A DNA stretch of 64,000 bases from Rhodothermales bacterium. Its GTDB lineage: Bacteria; Bacteroidota; Rhodothermia; Rhodothermales; JANQRZ01. Of this stretch, positions 36,258 to 44,489 are shown piece by piece. Made by a program: the position numbers and the translations under genes. Positions within the stretch are counted from its first letter, which is position 1, and every line of letters starts with the position of its first letter. The notes under the pieces were generated by a model. The model worked only from the letters and a program-made list of their open reading frames with translations, was not told where the DNA came from and made no database searches. The stretch is taken from the NCBI GenBank assembly GCA_028284265.1, contig JANQRZ010000015.1:40146-104145 (forward strand). Reading direction: 5' to 3'.

Positions 36258-37835
36258 ATGGAGTTTGCAGTAGACGCTCATACGCTTGCTGATTCGCTGA
36301 CCGACGGAGGAGATACCCGGCTCCTGCTCGACGACAATGGGTTGAGCAAGTATGGCTGCACACCGTTTCCCCGCAATACGATTCCCTTCGGGAGCTGTAC
36401 TGCGTCCACCATGTCGCTGCGGGCATGGGAGGCGGCACAGGCGGGAGCTATACGGATACGAGAAATGCTTAGGGATCAGTCACCCGCCGAGGTAGCTGAT
36501 GCGCTGTGTGCCGAGATTCGGGAGACACTCGCTGGCCTACTTGGGCTGGCCGAGGTTCCAGGAGGCGAACTGGTTCTCACCCCGTCGGGGACGGACGTGG
36601 AGCTGATTGCTTTGCTGCTGGCAGGGCGAGAAATGGGCCGTGATATTTTGAACATTGTAGTCGGGCCGAACGAGGTGGGCAGTGGGACCACACTGGCTGC
36701 CGGAGCGCTTCATTTTGACCATCAAGTACCAAGTGGTGCCCAGCGCGAGGTAGGGCAGGCGGTTGATGAAGCCCTCGCGGCGCGGGTCACGGTTGAGACG
36801 GTATCGCTCCGCACAACCGACGGATCGATGCGGCTACCGGCTGAGATCGACCGGGCGGTTGAGCAGTTGGTTGAGGCTGGAATCGAGGCTGGGCAAAGAG
36901 TGATCGTCCATGTCGTCGCCCACAGCAAAACCGGGGTTCATGCTCCCACGCTCGGCACGGTCAACCGGCTCGTTGAGCGCCACGGGGACCGCGTCGTAGG
37001 CCTGATCGACGCGGCACAGGGGCGCATCAGCCGCCGGGGACTTCGGGCCTATCTCCAGCGCGGTTACCTCCTCATGCTCACGGGGTCGAAGTTCTACGGC
37101 GGCCCGCCGTTCTCCGGCGCGCTCCTCGTCCCGGACCGTCTCGCCAACGCAATGCAGGAGACGCGTTTTCCCGAGGGCTTCAGTGACTACTTCACGGCCG
37201 CCGAGATGCCTGAGGCGTGGGCAACGGTTCGAGATCACCTGCCCAAGCGTGCCAACTGGGGGCTTCTCCTACGCTGGTTCGCGGCGCTTGAAGAGATGCA
37301 GGCGTACTACCTAAGCTCACCCGAAGCCCGCCTTGCTGTCCTCCGCCATTTTGAGCGGGAAGCGCCGCGTGTACTGAAGGCGAATCCCGTTGTGGATTTG
37401 CTCCCAGTCTGGCCTCCGGTTCTCTCCGATACGGCTGAGCGGGTACTAGAATCAAAGACGACAGTCTTCAGCTTTAGGGTCAGCATAGAGGGCCATGTCG
37501 GGCCGCTGTCCAAGCTCGCTCTGAAGCAGTGGGTGCAGCTTCTCAATACCGACCTCACGGAGCGCCTTGCCATCAAATCTTCCTCAGCTGACTATGAAGC
37601 AGCACGCCAACCCTTTCAGATAGGCCAGCCAGTGGGCTTGGGAGATAGCGGTCTTGCCATCGTGCGTATTGCTCTCGGAGCGAGTTTGATTACGAGCCTG
37701 GCCGAAGATGATGCGTACGGGGCAACGCTTGACGAGCGTCTTGGCTGGCTGGATCGGCACCTTGCCCTTCTTTCAGAGAAAATGACGGTCATGGCTGAGC
37801 GATGGACCGATCTACACACAACGCATGATGACTGA
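36258..37835 (+). CDS. Fold-type I PLP enzyme, function unknown (class V aminotransferase-like)
   Basis: A 525-residue cytoplasmic protein. Features of a fold-type I PLP enzyme are visible: the phosphate loop ELVLTPSGTDVELIALLL (about 104-121), the Asp that contacts the pyridine ring in VVGLIDAAQGRISRRGL (about 249-265) and the presumed Schiff-base lysine in LMLTGSKFYGGPPFSGALLV (about 274-293). This resembles cysteine-desulfurase/kynureninase-type proteins but no family signature fits. The N-terminal PRNTIPFGSCTAST and the long C-terminal half are unfamiliar. It overlaps the decarboxylase gene by 8-11 bases, implying coupled expression, and begins after a 264-base divergent gap with no gene seen. 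Codon use looks less GC-biased than in neighbours. Confidence 0.8.
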   Translation: MEFAVDAHTLADSLTDGGDTRLLLDDNGLSKYGCTPFPRNTIPFGSCTASTMSLRAWEAAQAGAIRIREMLRDQSPAEVADALCAEIRETLAGLLGLAEVPGGELVLTPSGTDVELIALLLAGREMGRDILNIVVGPNEVGSGTTLAAGALHFDHQVPSGAQREVGQAVDEALAARVTVETVSLRTTDGSMRLPAEIDRAVEQLVEAGIEAGQRVIVHVVAHSKTGVHAPTLGTVNRLVERHGDRVVGLIDAAQGRISRRGLRAYLQRGYLLMLTGSKFYGGPPFSGALLVPDRLANAMQETRFPEGFSDYFTAAEMPEAWATVRDHLPKRANWGLLLRWFAALEEMQAYYLSSPEARLAVLRHFEREAPRVLKANPVVDLLPVWPPVLSDTAERVLESKTTVFSFRVSIEGHVGPLSKLALKQWVQLLNTDLTERLAIKSSSADYEAARQPFQIGQPVGLGDSGLAIVRIALGASLITSLAEDDAYGATLDERLGWLDRHLALLSEKMTVMAERWTDLHTTHDD

Positions 37836-39132
37836 CTCGCCTCTTTCCCACACGTGGACGACCAGACCAGCCACACCTGACTTAGCGAGCGTTCTGCGCC
37901 GCGCCTTGCACGAGGGCACACTCGACGATCTCCCCGCTGCGGTCTTCCACGACCTCGGCATGATGCGGGCGAAGGTGCAGACGCTCCAACGCCTCTTCCC
38001 CGACGGTACCCTCCATGCCGTCGCCATCAAGGCCAACCCCCTCATCGAGGTCCTCGGAGAAATCGTCGCGCTCGGCGCGGGCCTCGAAGCCGCCTCGATG
38101 GAAGAGGTCCACTGCGCCCTCGCCGCCGGATGTCCGCCTGAGCGGATCGTCTACAACTCTCCTGCGAAGCGAGTAGATGACCTTGCCGATGCACTCCGCC
38201 TCGGCCTCCATATCAACGCTGATACCCTCGACGAACTCGACCGCATCGACACCCTACTCGGCTCGATGGATACGACGAGCACGGTCTGTCTCCGCATCAA
38301 CCCCCTCGTCGGCAGCGGGGCGATTGCCATCACGAGCGTCGCCAACCGAACGTCCAAGTTTGGAGTTCTACTGGAAAGCGAACAGTCTATCGTAGATGTG
38401 TTCCGCCGTTACTCGTGGTTGAGCGGTCTGCACCTCCACGTCGGCAGTCAAGGGTGCGAGGTCGAGATGCTCGTTGAGGCAGCGCGCATCATACTGGACT
38501 TACGCGTCCGCATCCACGAGGCCACCGGACGCACACAGATCACGACGCTCAACATGGGCGGCGGCCTGCCGTGGGCCTACCGGGACGAAACTAGCCCGCC
38601 TTCGCCGGAAAACTACGTTGAGTTGCTGAAGCGCGAGGTCCCCGAACTGTTCGAGAACGACCTCACGCTCATCACCGAGTTTGGGCGCTCGGTGCAGGCC
38701 GGGTGCGGCTGGGCTGCGAGCCAGGTAGAATACGTTAAGGAGGACCGCGACCCGCACATGGCCGTCATCCACCTCGGCGCGGACTTCCTGATGCGAACGG
38801 CCTACCACCCGGACGACTGGCCGCACCGGCTCTCGGTGCTCAACTCCGAAGGCGAAGTCAAGGACGGCGACCTCGTGCCGCAGACTATCGTTGGTCCGCT
38901 GTGCTTCTCGGGCGACATCATCGCACGGTCGCGCCTGCTGCCCCGCATTGAGCCGGGCGACTGGATTGTGATCCATGACACAGGGGCATACACGCTAGGG
39001 ATGTGGACCCGGCATTGCAGCCGGGGGATGCCGCTGGTGTTGGGCTATGGCGAGGGTGTGGTTGAGGCCGGGTTCAAGACGCTCCGGCGACGCGAAACCC
39101 CGGAAGACATCGCCGCCTTCTGGAGCGCCTGA
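37825..39132 (+). CDS. Type III PLP decarboxylase (DapDC/ODC family), copy 1
   Basis: A 435-residue alanine-racemase-fold decarboxylase. The PLP lysine is in LHAVAIKANPLIEVL (about 69-82), the His-Gly-Ser cofactor motif in LHLHVGSQGCEVEML, the glycine loop in NMGGGLPWAY, and EFGRSVQAGCGWAA replaces the usual EPGR-type motif. The substrate region VGPLCFSGDIIA and HDTGAYTLGMW correspond to GPxCxxxD and GAY of the family, but the Glu that marks diaminopimelate decarboxylase (CES) is Phe here, so the substrate is probably not diaminopimelate. ATG at 37825 or the adjacent 37828 overlaps the preceding PLP gene. A near-duplicate lies at 58687-59991. Confidence 0.9.
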   Translation: MMTDSPLSHTWTTRPATPDLASVLRRALHEGTLDDLPAAVFHDLGMMRAKVQTLQRLFPDGTLHAVAIKANPLIEVLGEIVALGAGLEAASMEEVHCALAAGCPPERIVYNSPAKRVDDLADALRLGLHINADTLDELDRIDTLLGSMDTTSTVCLRINPLVGSGAIAITSVANRTSKFGVLLESEQSIVDVFRRYSWLSGLHLHVGSQGCEVEMLVEAARIILDLRVRIHEATGRTQITTLNMGGGLPWAYRDETSPPSPENYVELLKREVPELFENDLTLITEFGRSVQAGCGWAASQVEYVKEDRDPHMAVIHLGADFLMRTAYHPDDWPHRLSVLNSEGEVKDGDLVPQTIVGPLCFSGDIIARSRLLPRIEPGDWIVIHDTGAYTLGMWTRHCSRGMPLVLGYGEGVVEAGFKTLRRRETPEDIAAFWSA

Positions 39133-40971
39133 CTATGGACTCACACCCTTGGGAGAAGCAGCGAAGTCGCGGGCAAGACGAAGCCAACGCTCAGCGGTGA
39201 CGAGGCGTCCGATAACCTGAGCGTGGTTGCGCGCACCCTCCGTATGCTCCTGCACGAGTAGCTCGACGGCTTGGCGTCCGAGCAGCGTGACCGAGAGGCT
39301 GTCTGGTCGGGTGAGTTCGTCTCGAATAGGGGCAGACAACGGTCCCGCGAACATGTCAGCCTGGGCCTGCTCGTGTCCTTTGGCTGCTCGTCCATCCGCG
39401 GCTGGGGCTATCCGGGACTTGACCTTGCCGGTTATTGCCCGAAGACGGCGGTCCACGCGGGCAAGTAGGGGGGCGTCGTGCAGAGGCAAGAGCCTCTCGT
39501 GGTTGATACGGATCCAGTATGCCCAGGGGAGCGATTGGCGGATCAACGTTCTATGTATGTGCGCGTACGTACTGATGGGAGCAGGGAACTCGAACCCCAG
39601 GCGCAGCATGCGGCGATCCTTGAACGGTGTCCAAAACGCTGTTGGTGTCCATGTGAATCGGTCCTTGATCGAATCCCAGATCGAGAAGTACTCGTGGACC
39701 GAGTATAGGTCGAGGATGTCGTAGCCATTTGGTGAGAAGCTCGCGTAGTGCTCTACGGTCGCTGCTATCCGTTGATGCAACTGCTCCGTGACTTGGGGAT
39801 CGGCAAAGGTTAGCTTCCGACGGAAGTTTTTAGCATAGATATGCTCGATAGCTTCCTCCAACCCGAGGGGGCGGCCACCCGCCGAGTTGTAATAGATGCC
39901 GCGATAGATCCCGCCCGTGCCGCCCCATGAGAGGGCGTTTACCCGCTCGGCATAGACGCGGTTGACCTGTGGTGCCCGTTTGGCGTTCGTGTCCCCATTC
40001 ATCGAGAAAGCGAACAGGTCAGCGACCTTCATGAAGCCCTCGGGCGATGGAGCCTGAGGCTCAGTAAGCTGGAAGCGTAGTCTGTAGTGCTTCGCGAGCC
40101 GCCGCGCCGTTCGGACGTCCGGGCTGTCTGGATAGCCCGTCGTCTGGACGAAGGTGCGCTCCCGGTCGAGGGACGGCAGAATGGCCGCCAGAGCGGCGCG
40201 GCTGTCGACCCCAGCGGTGAGTTGGATCCCCGTAAGCGGCCATTGCTCTGCGAAAGCACGTGCCCCATCGCGGGCCACGTCTGCCATGGCATCGAGTTGC
40301 TCCCGTATCCGTTTCTGGTCTGCGGGGTCGATGCGCCGGTCAGGAACGAGCAGCGGCGCATCCTCGCGTGCCAGCGCACCGCTTTGCCAGTGCACTCGCT
40401 CATCGGGACGACTCGTAGCGATGTCTTTGAGGAGGCTACGCCCATTGAGCGACCAACCGGCCATGGCCATGCTGGCGAACGAGACGAGGTCCAGCGACAG
40501 GTCGACGAAGCCAGAGGCGAGCAGCGTCAAATCGTGCGGCGAGGCCAGAATGAACTCCTCCGTGGCAGCATAGCGAAGTGCGCGCCCGCCGATACAGTCC
40601 GTTACTAGGCTGACCTTCCCAGTCGGGCGATCCACGACCACAGATCCGAAGGAGCCGTCTAGGTCAGACGCTGCCTTGGCACCAACTTGTGCGATCCGCT
40701 GTGCAGTCCGGTCGGCAGGCACGCCGACAAGGTCGCCGAACACGAGGGCAGCGCGGTCTGCGTCGATGTGCTCGTCCAAGACAGGCAGTCCCACCGTCCC
40801 GCTCGGTTCGATTCGGCACCAACCAGCGTTCGCTCCTTCGAGAAAGGTAGTCGTCACTTGCAGGGGGACCCCTGCATCGGGCATGACGCGGGCGATGTGT
40901 TCACCCGCTTGGCGCAGAAACTCTGCCTGAGGTCTGCCCGGTCGCCCGAAATAAAACAGGAAGGTTTCCAC
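39133..40971 (-). CDS. Asparagine synthetase-like amide ligase without glutaminase cysteine
   Basis: A 612-residue protein from a GTG start (an in-frame TAG lies two codons upstream). The N-terminal domain follows the class II glutamine amidotransferase pattern (DLDGSFGSVVVDRPTGK, LVTDCIGGRALRYA) but begins METFLFYFG, with no Cys at position 2, so it cannot use glutamine by the standard route. The ATP-pyrophosphatase loop is LTAGVDSRAALAA (about 247-259), followed by YPDSPDVRTARRLAKHY and WGGTGG. Comparable cysteine-less forms include beta-lactam synthetase and lasso-peptide cyclases, which form amide bonds in metabolites. Stop codon abuts that of the decarboxylase; the sulfotransferase gene is 40 bases upstream. 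Confidence 0.85.
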   Translation of the reverse strand: METFLFYFGRPGRPQAEFLRQAGEHIARVMPDAGVPLQVTTTFLEGANAGWCRIEPSGTVGLPVLDEHIDADRAALVFGDLVGVPADRTAQRIAQVGAKAASDLDGSFGSVVVDRPTGKVSLVTDCIGGRALRYAATEEFILASPHDLTLLASGFVDLSLDLVSFASMAMAGWSLNGRSLLKDIATSRPDERVHWQSGALAREDAPLLVPDRRIDPADQKRIREQLDAMADVARDGARAFAEQWPLTGIQLTAGVDSRAALAAILPSLDRERTFVQTTGYPDSPDVRTARRLAKHYRLRFQLTEPQAPSPEGFMKVADLFAFSMNGDTNAKRAPQVNRVYAERVNALSWGGTGGIYRGIYYNSAGGRPLGLEEAIEHIYAKNFRRKLTFADPQVTEQLHQRIAATVEHYASFSPNGYDILDLYSVHEYFSIWDSIKDRFTWTPTAFWTPFKDRRMLRLGFEFPAPISTYAHIHRTLIRQSLPWAYWIRINHERLLPLHDAPLLARVDRRLRAITGKVKSRIAPAADGRAAKGHEQAQADMFAGPLSAPIRDELTRPDSLSVTLLGRQAVELLVQEHTEGARNHAQVIGRLVTAERWLRLARDFAASPKGVSP

Positions 40972-41011
40972 GGGCTACGAGGCTTGGAGGATGAGGCGCG
41001 AAGGAATCAGG

Positions 41012-41833
41012 TTATTCTTCCTCAAGCATCCATTCGTATTCGGTACCTCGGAGCAGCGTTGCCACCTCCTCATAGTTGAGCAAGATGTCGGAGAGCGGGT
41101 ACGGATTGGTCTTCCTCAGCGAGACTGATGCTGGCTCGACGGGTATTCCGAGGAAGTGGCACACCTTTTCATAGGCGACGAGAGGATTCTGTTCGATGTC
41201 GTCCTCATAGGTCAGCCGGAGCACGTCCATGTCGGCGAGCAGTCGGTCGAAGTCATCGTAGAGCTGGTCGAACTCCTCGAATCGCTGGAGCAGGGGAATG
41301 GTGCCGCTCGACAGGATCGTGTGCTCTAGGTCGAGCTCAATTTGGACCACCTTGGCCTTTTCGCCTTTCTGGATGTGCCGTCGCTTGTCTGCCCGCCCGA
41401 CGCCTGCCGAGACCGCCTGCCGCAGGTAGTTCTTGCGGCGCAGCACGATGAAGCGCGAGAACCCCATCGCCCGGAGTCGCCCGATATACGTGTTTGTGTC
41501 GAGGCCGATGGGCTTGAGGTGCTGCAAGCGGTGCGACTTTGTCTCGAAGCAGTAGGTCCGGCCGTGCGTGTTTCGCATCCGCCACCGGAGCACGGCGAGG
41601 AAATCGTCCACGACGTGTCGCTCAGGGGTGTTCTCATTGCGGTACTTTTCGTATAGCTCGCCATCCCAGAACAGTCGGGGGTGCTGCTTAAGCATCTTGG
41701 CAACGACCGTTGAGCCGACTCGGCCCGTGTGTAGCATGGCAACGCTACCCGGTACCGGCGGGAGGCTCTGCAAGCGGCGCTTGTATAGCGCCGAGCGGAT
41801 CTTTCGGAAGGGGGCGGTAAGCGTTTCGCGCAT
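41012..41833 (-). CDS. PAPS-dependent sulfotransferase family protein
   Basis: A 273-residue protein. The 5'-phosphosulfate loop is SVAMLHTGRVGSTVVAKML (about 30-48) and the 3'-phosphate region RFIVLRRKNYLRQAVSAGVG (about 131-150) with the expected Arg and Ser; RLTYEDDIEQNP and CHFLGIP follow as in Stf0/sulfotransferase family members. It would transfer sulfate from PAPS to a hydroxyl or amine on a carbohydrate, lipid or small molecule. Co-directional with the amide ligase, 40 bases apart, so the two are likely one transcript. Acceptor unknown. Confidence 0.88.
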   Translation of the reverse strand: MRETLTAPFRKIRSALYKRRLQSLPPVPGSVAMLHTGRVGSTVVAKMLKQHPRLFWDGELYEKYRNENTPERHVVDDFLAVLRWRMRNTHGRTYCFETKSHRLQHLKPIGLDTNTYIGRLRAMGFSRFIVLRRKNYLRQAVSAGVGRADKRRHIQKGEKAKVVQIELDLEHTILSSGTIPLLQRFEEFDQLYDDFDRLLADMDVLRLTYEDDIEQNPLVAYEKVCHFLGIPVEPASVSLRKTNPYPLSDILLNYEEVATLLRGTEYEWMLEEE

Positions 41834-41853
41834 AGATGAAGGCCTCGGCGTAC

Positions 41854-42786
41854 TTAGCCGCGGAGGCGGTCGAATTGCTGTTGCTGGGGTGTCCCGGCGG
41901 GGATGTCATAGGGCGAGGCCGGGAGGCGGACGCGCCGGATCACCGGGTACTCGTCGCGGAAGACGAACGGATTCGGCTGCCCCACAATGTCGTGCCCAAT
42001 CACGAGGACCATCGTGCCCTGCTCATGGATCGTCGCGCCGACGGACGAGATGTGCTCGCCGCCGGTCTTTTCCCAGGTATCAGTCCAAGCGTAGAGCCAG
42101 CGGGCGTCGGGATCAGAGAGGCGGACGCAGCCGTGGGAGGCGGGGCCGCCCATCGGGAGGGCATACTGATGGAGGTGGATGCCGCGTGTCTCGTGAATGT
42201 TCATCACCCAGTACATCTCCCACAACTCTGCATCGGGCGCGGAGGAGCCATAGCCCGGGCTGAGGGTGGAGATGCGGTACTCCTCCTTCCAGTTGACGTT
42301 GAAACGGCCGCCCGGCGTGCGGGCGCTCTCGGTGCCGGTGTTGATGATGCCCCAGCGCGTGAGCTTACCCCACTCATAGGCCCCGAACGCCTGAATACTC
42401 TTGTCAAGCACGAGCAGCTTCTCGATGTCGCGGGCACCGGGATAGTAGCGCGGATAGGGCGAGTAGGCGCGGAAGTCGAGCGTCAGTTCGGTCGGGACGA
42501 CGAGGGTGTCGCCGGGGCGTAGGTTTTCGAGGTCGTTGCGGTTGAGGAGTTGGAGGAGGCCCTTGTTCTCCTCGCCGTAGCGGCGATAGAGCTTGAGCCG
42601 CGCCTCCAACCGGGAGTCGCTCTCGATAACGTGATAGTCGTAGTAGACTGGCGGCACATCGTCCAGATCACCGCTGCGGCGCTCGATCACCTCGGCGATC
42701 ACATTCTGGCGAAAGTGGGAGGTCTCCTGCGCCCGCGCGATGGGAGCCGCCAGCATCAGGGTGAGTAGGGCTAGGAGGGGGCGCAT
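41854..42786 (-). CDS. L,D-transpeptidase (YkuD family)
   Basis: A 310-residue exported protein: signal peptide LLALLTLMLAAPIARAQ, then a LysM-like segment (GLLQLLNRNDLENLRPGDTLVVP) and the YkuD catalytic domain. The active-site motif is complete: HLHQYALPMGGPASHGCVRL, with the catalytic Cys in SHGCVR. It makes 3-3 cross-links or attaches proteins to peptidoglycan. It ends 20 bases upstream of the sulfotransferase start on the same strand but the functional link between them is doubtful. Confidence 0.93.
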   Translation of the reverse strand: MRPLLALLTLMLAAPIARAQETSHFRQNVIAEVIERRSGDLDDVPPVYYDYHVIESDSRLEARLKLYRRYGEENKGLLQLLNRNDLENLRPGDTLVVPTELTLDFRAYSPYPRYYPGARDIEKLLVLDKSIQAFGAYEWGKLTRWGIINTGTESARTPGGRFNVNWKEEYRISTLSPGYGSSAPDAELWEMYWVMNIHETRGIHLHQYALPMGGPASHGCVRLSDPDARWLYAWTDTWEKTGGEHISSVGATIHEQGTMVLVIGHDIVGQPNPFVFRDEYPVIRRVRLPASPYDIPAGTPQQQQFDRLRG

Positions 42787-42829
42787 GAAAACGTCAGGCG
42801 AATAGAGGAAGCGAAAGATACCAGAGGTA

Positions 42830-43975
42830 TCAGGGTTCCGAATGGGCGCGGCGCGGGTCGGTCTCGAAGGGTGAGCACCCCTCTTGCCGCAGCCGGTTAA
42901 TCATGTCGCGGTCGCCGAGGACGATGAGGATGTCTCCTGCTTCCATCGGCGCAGTCGCGCTGGGATTAAAACGCCACTCGTTCGTGTCTTCGTTCAGGAA
43001 GGCGATCACGACCGCGTTGAAGCGGTTGCGGAAGTCACTCTCGGCAAGCGACCGGCCATCGAGGAGCGACCCCGTCTCCACGCGGACTTGCTCCATGCGT
43101 AGGTCGAGAGCATCGACGTGGAGCACTTTCTCCATGAACTGGTCTACGTAGGGGCGAAGGATCACCTGCGCCATCCGGTCAGCTCCGATCTCGTAGGGCG
43201 AGATGACTTTGTCGACTCCTGCGCGCAGGAGCTTCTGCGCATTGCGATGCTGGTTCGTCCGGGCGAGCGTGAACACGTCGGGTTGCAGTTCTTTGGCGGT
43301 TAGCGCGACGAAGACGTTCGCGCTGTCCTCAGGGAGCGTGAGGACGAGACCTTGCGCCTGCTCGATCCCGGCGGTGCGTAAGGTGTCCTCGTCCTCCGCG
43401 TCGCCCTCAACGTAGAGGATACCCTCTGTGTCGAGGATTTCGATCCGCTCCGGGTCGTGCTCGATCACCACGACATCGCGCCCGGCCTCGGCGAGGTCGG
43501 CGATGATGCGGCGGCCTAGGCGGCCATAGCCACAGACGACGTAGTGCCCTTGGAGGCGGTCGATCTTGCGCTGCATAAACCGTTGTTGGAGACTCTGGTA
43601 GCGGATGAGAACCTGAACCGTGCGCGTCGCTACGAACGCTACGATCCCGATCCCGAAGATAGAGATAAGGATCGTGAAGACCTTGCCCGCATCCGAGAGC
43701 GGATGCACCTCCTCGAACCCGATGGTGGTCAGGGTGATGAAGGTCATGTACAGACTGTCGAGCGCGCTCATGCCTTCGATGAGTTCATATCCGACGGTCC
43801 CGATGATGACCAGCAGGAGGAGGGCAAGGTTGGCGACGAAGATCTCACGCTTCGGCCCGTCCATCTGGCTCAGGCTGTCAGCGATCTTCTCGATGAAGCC
43901 GGGGCTATTCACGTCAGGCGGGGTGCGCAAGGTGGAACACACGCGCATGCCACGTAGCATGAGCCGGCCGTTCAA
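42830..43975 (-). CDS. Potassium channel protein with RCK (TrkA-N/TrkA-C) domains
   Basis: A two-membrane-helix channel of up to 381 residues: helices about 46-68 and 98-120, with pore loop FITLTTIGFEEVHPLS between them, where TIGFE replaces the classical TVGYG. RCK domain starts at HYVVCGYGRLGRRIIADLAE (NAD-binding GxGxxG), followed by a TrkA-C domain about 290-370. Start is uncertain: the frame opens at TTG 43975, ATG 43948 is internal, and GTG 43912 lies one base after the stop of the upstream gene (TGAcGTG). All give intact channel domains; 43912 would give about 360 residues. Confidence 0.9.
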   Translation of the reverse strand: MNGRLMLRGMRVCSTLRTPPDVNSPGFIEKIADSLSQMDGPKREIFVANLALLLLVIIGTVGYELIEGMSALDSLYMTFITLTTIGFEEVHPLSDAGKVFTILISIFGIGIVAFVATRTVQVLIRYQSLQQRFMQRKIDRLQGHYVVCGYGRLGRRIIADLAEAGRDVVVIEHDPERIEILDTEGILYVEGDAEDEDTLRTAGIEQAQGLVLTLPEDSANVFVALTAKELQPDVFTLARTNQHRNAQKLLRAGVDKVISPYEIGADRMAQVILRPYVDQFMEKVLHVDALDLRMEQVRVETGSLLDGRSLAESDFRNRFNAVVIAFLNEDTNEWRFNPSATAPMEAGDILIVLGDRDMINRLRQEGCSPFETDPRRAHSEP

Positions 43976-44441
43976 GGCCTTCCTCGCGGAGCTCTCTCAG
44001 CGTATCTAGGGTCGTGATGAAGACGCGCGTCTCAGCAGTCACGATACCCTCGCGCACCTGCTGCCGGAACGCTGCCCGAGGCAAGGCCTGCACCACATCC
44101 TTGTCATCGCGGTAGACCACATGCAGCCCATCGAGCCATGCCACGCCGAGACTTTGGCCGGCCTCTTCTACGGCGTGCGTCATGCTATCGATGCCACAGC
44201 CCGACACCCCACCTTGCAAATGGGCCGCAACGACGAGGAAGTGGTCGTGCAGCAACGTGGCGTCGCCCGGCACGGCCCGTCCGTGGGACGCCCAGCTTTC
44301 GACGAAGCGTTGCATTGTGCCGAGAAGCTGGTCTTGGGCAGCGGGATCGAGTGTCCGGTCGGCGGTGAACACCCAGACACGGGCGTCGGTAGGGAGGTCG
44401 GGAAACAGCATCGGCAGCGGGGAGGTCGGGAGGCGCGTCAT
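43914..44441 (-). CDS. Conserved Bacteroidota protein of unknown function (often labelled ABC transporter ATPase)
   Basis: About 175 residues, or 165 if the start is ATG 44411 (MLFPDLPTDARVWVF), which better fits relatives that I recall beginning in the same way. Recognisable features are DARVWVFTADRTL, WASHGRAVPG and SGCGIDSMTHAVEE. There is no Walker A or B motif, so the common database name is misleading. Cytoplasmic, no signal or membrane segment. Runs into the potassium channel gene with the stop nearly touching a possible GTG start. Confidence 0.75.
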   Translation of the reverse strand: MTRLPTSPLPMLFPDLPTDARVWVFTADRTLDPAAQDQLLGTMQRFVESWASHGRAVPGDATLLHDHFLVVAAHLQGGVSGCGIDSMTHAVEEAGQSLGVAWLDGLHVVYRDDKDVVQALPRAAFRQQVREGIVTAETRVFITTLDTLRELREEGLERPAHATWHARVFHLAHPA

Positions 44442-44489
44442 AAATCCCGGTGCTGCGGGGAAGTTTCGAGGGCTGGGCCTGCTATCCGG

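Noticed and set aside
39133..41833. Lasso-peptide cluster
   Set aside because: An AsnB-like ligase alone is not enough: there is no RRE/B1 protein, leader peptidase or short precursor frame in the available gaps.
43914..44441. ABC transporter ATPase
   Set aside because: The name is common for this family, but neither Walker motif nor the LSGGQ signature is present.
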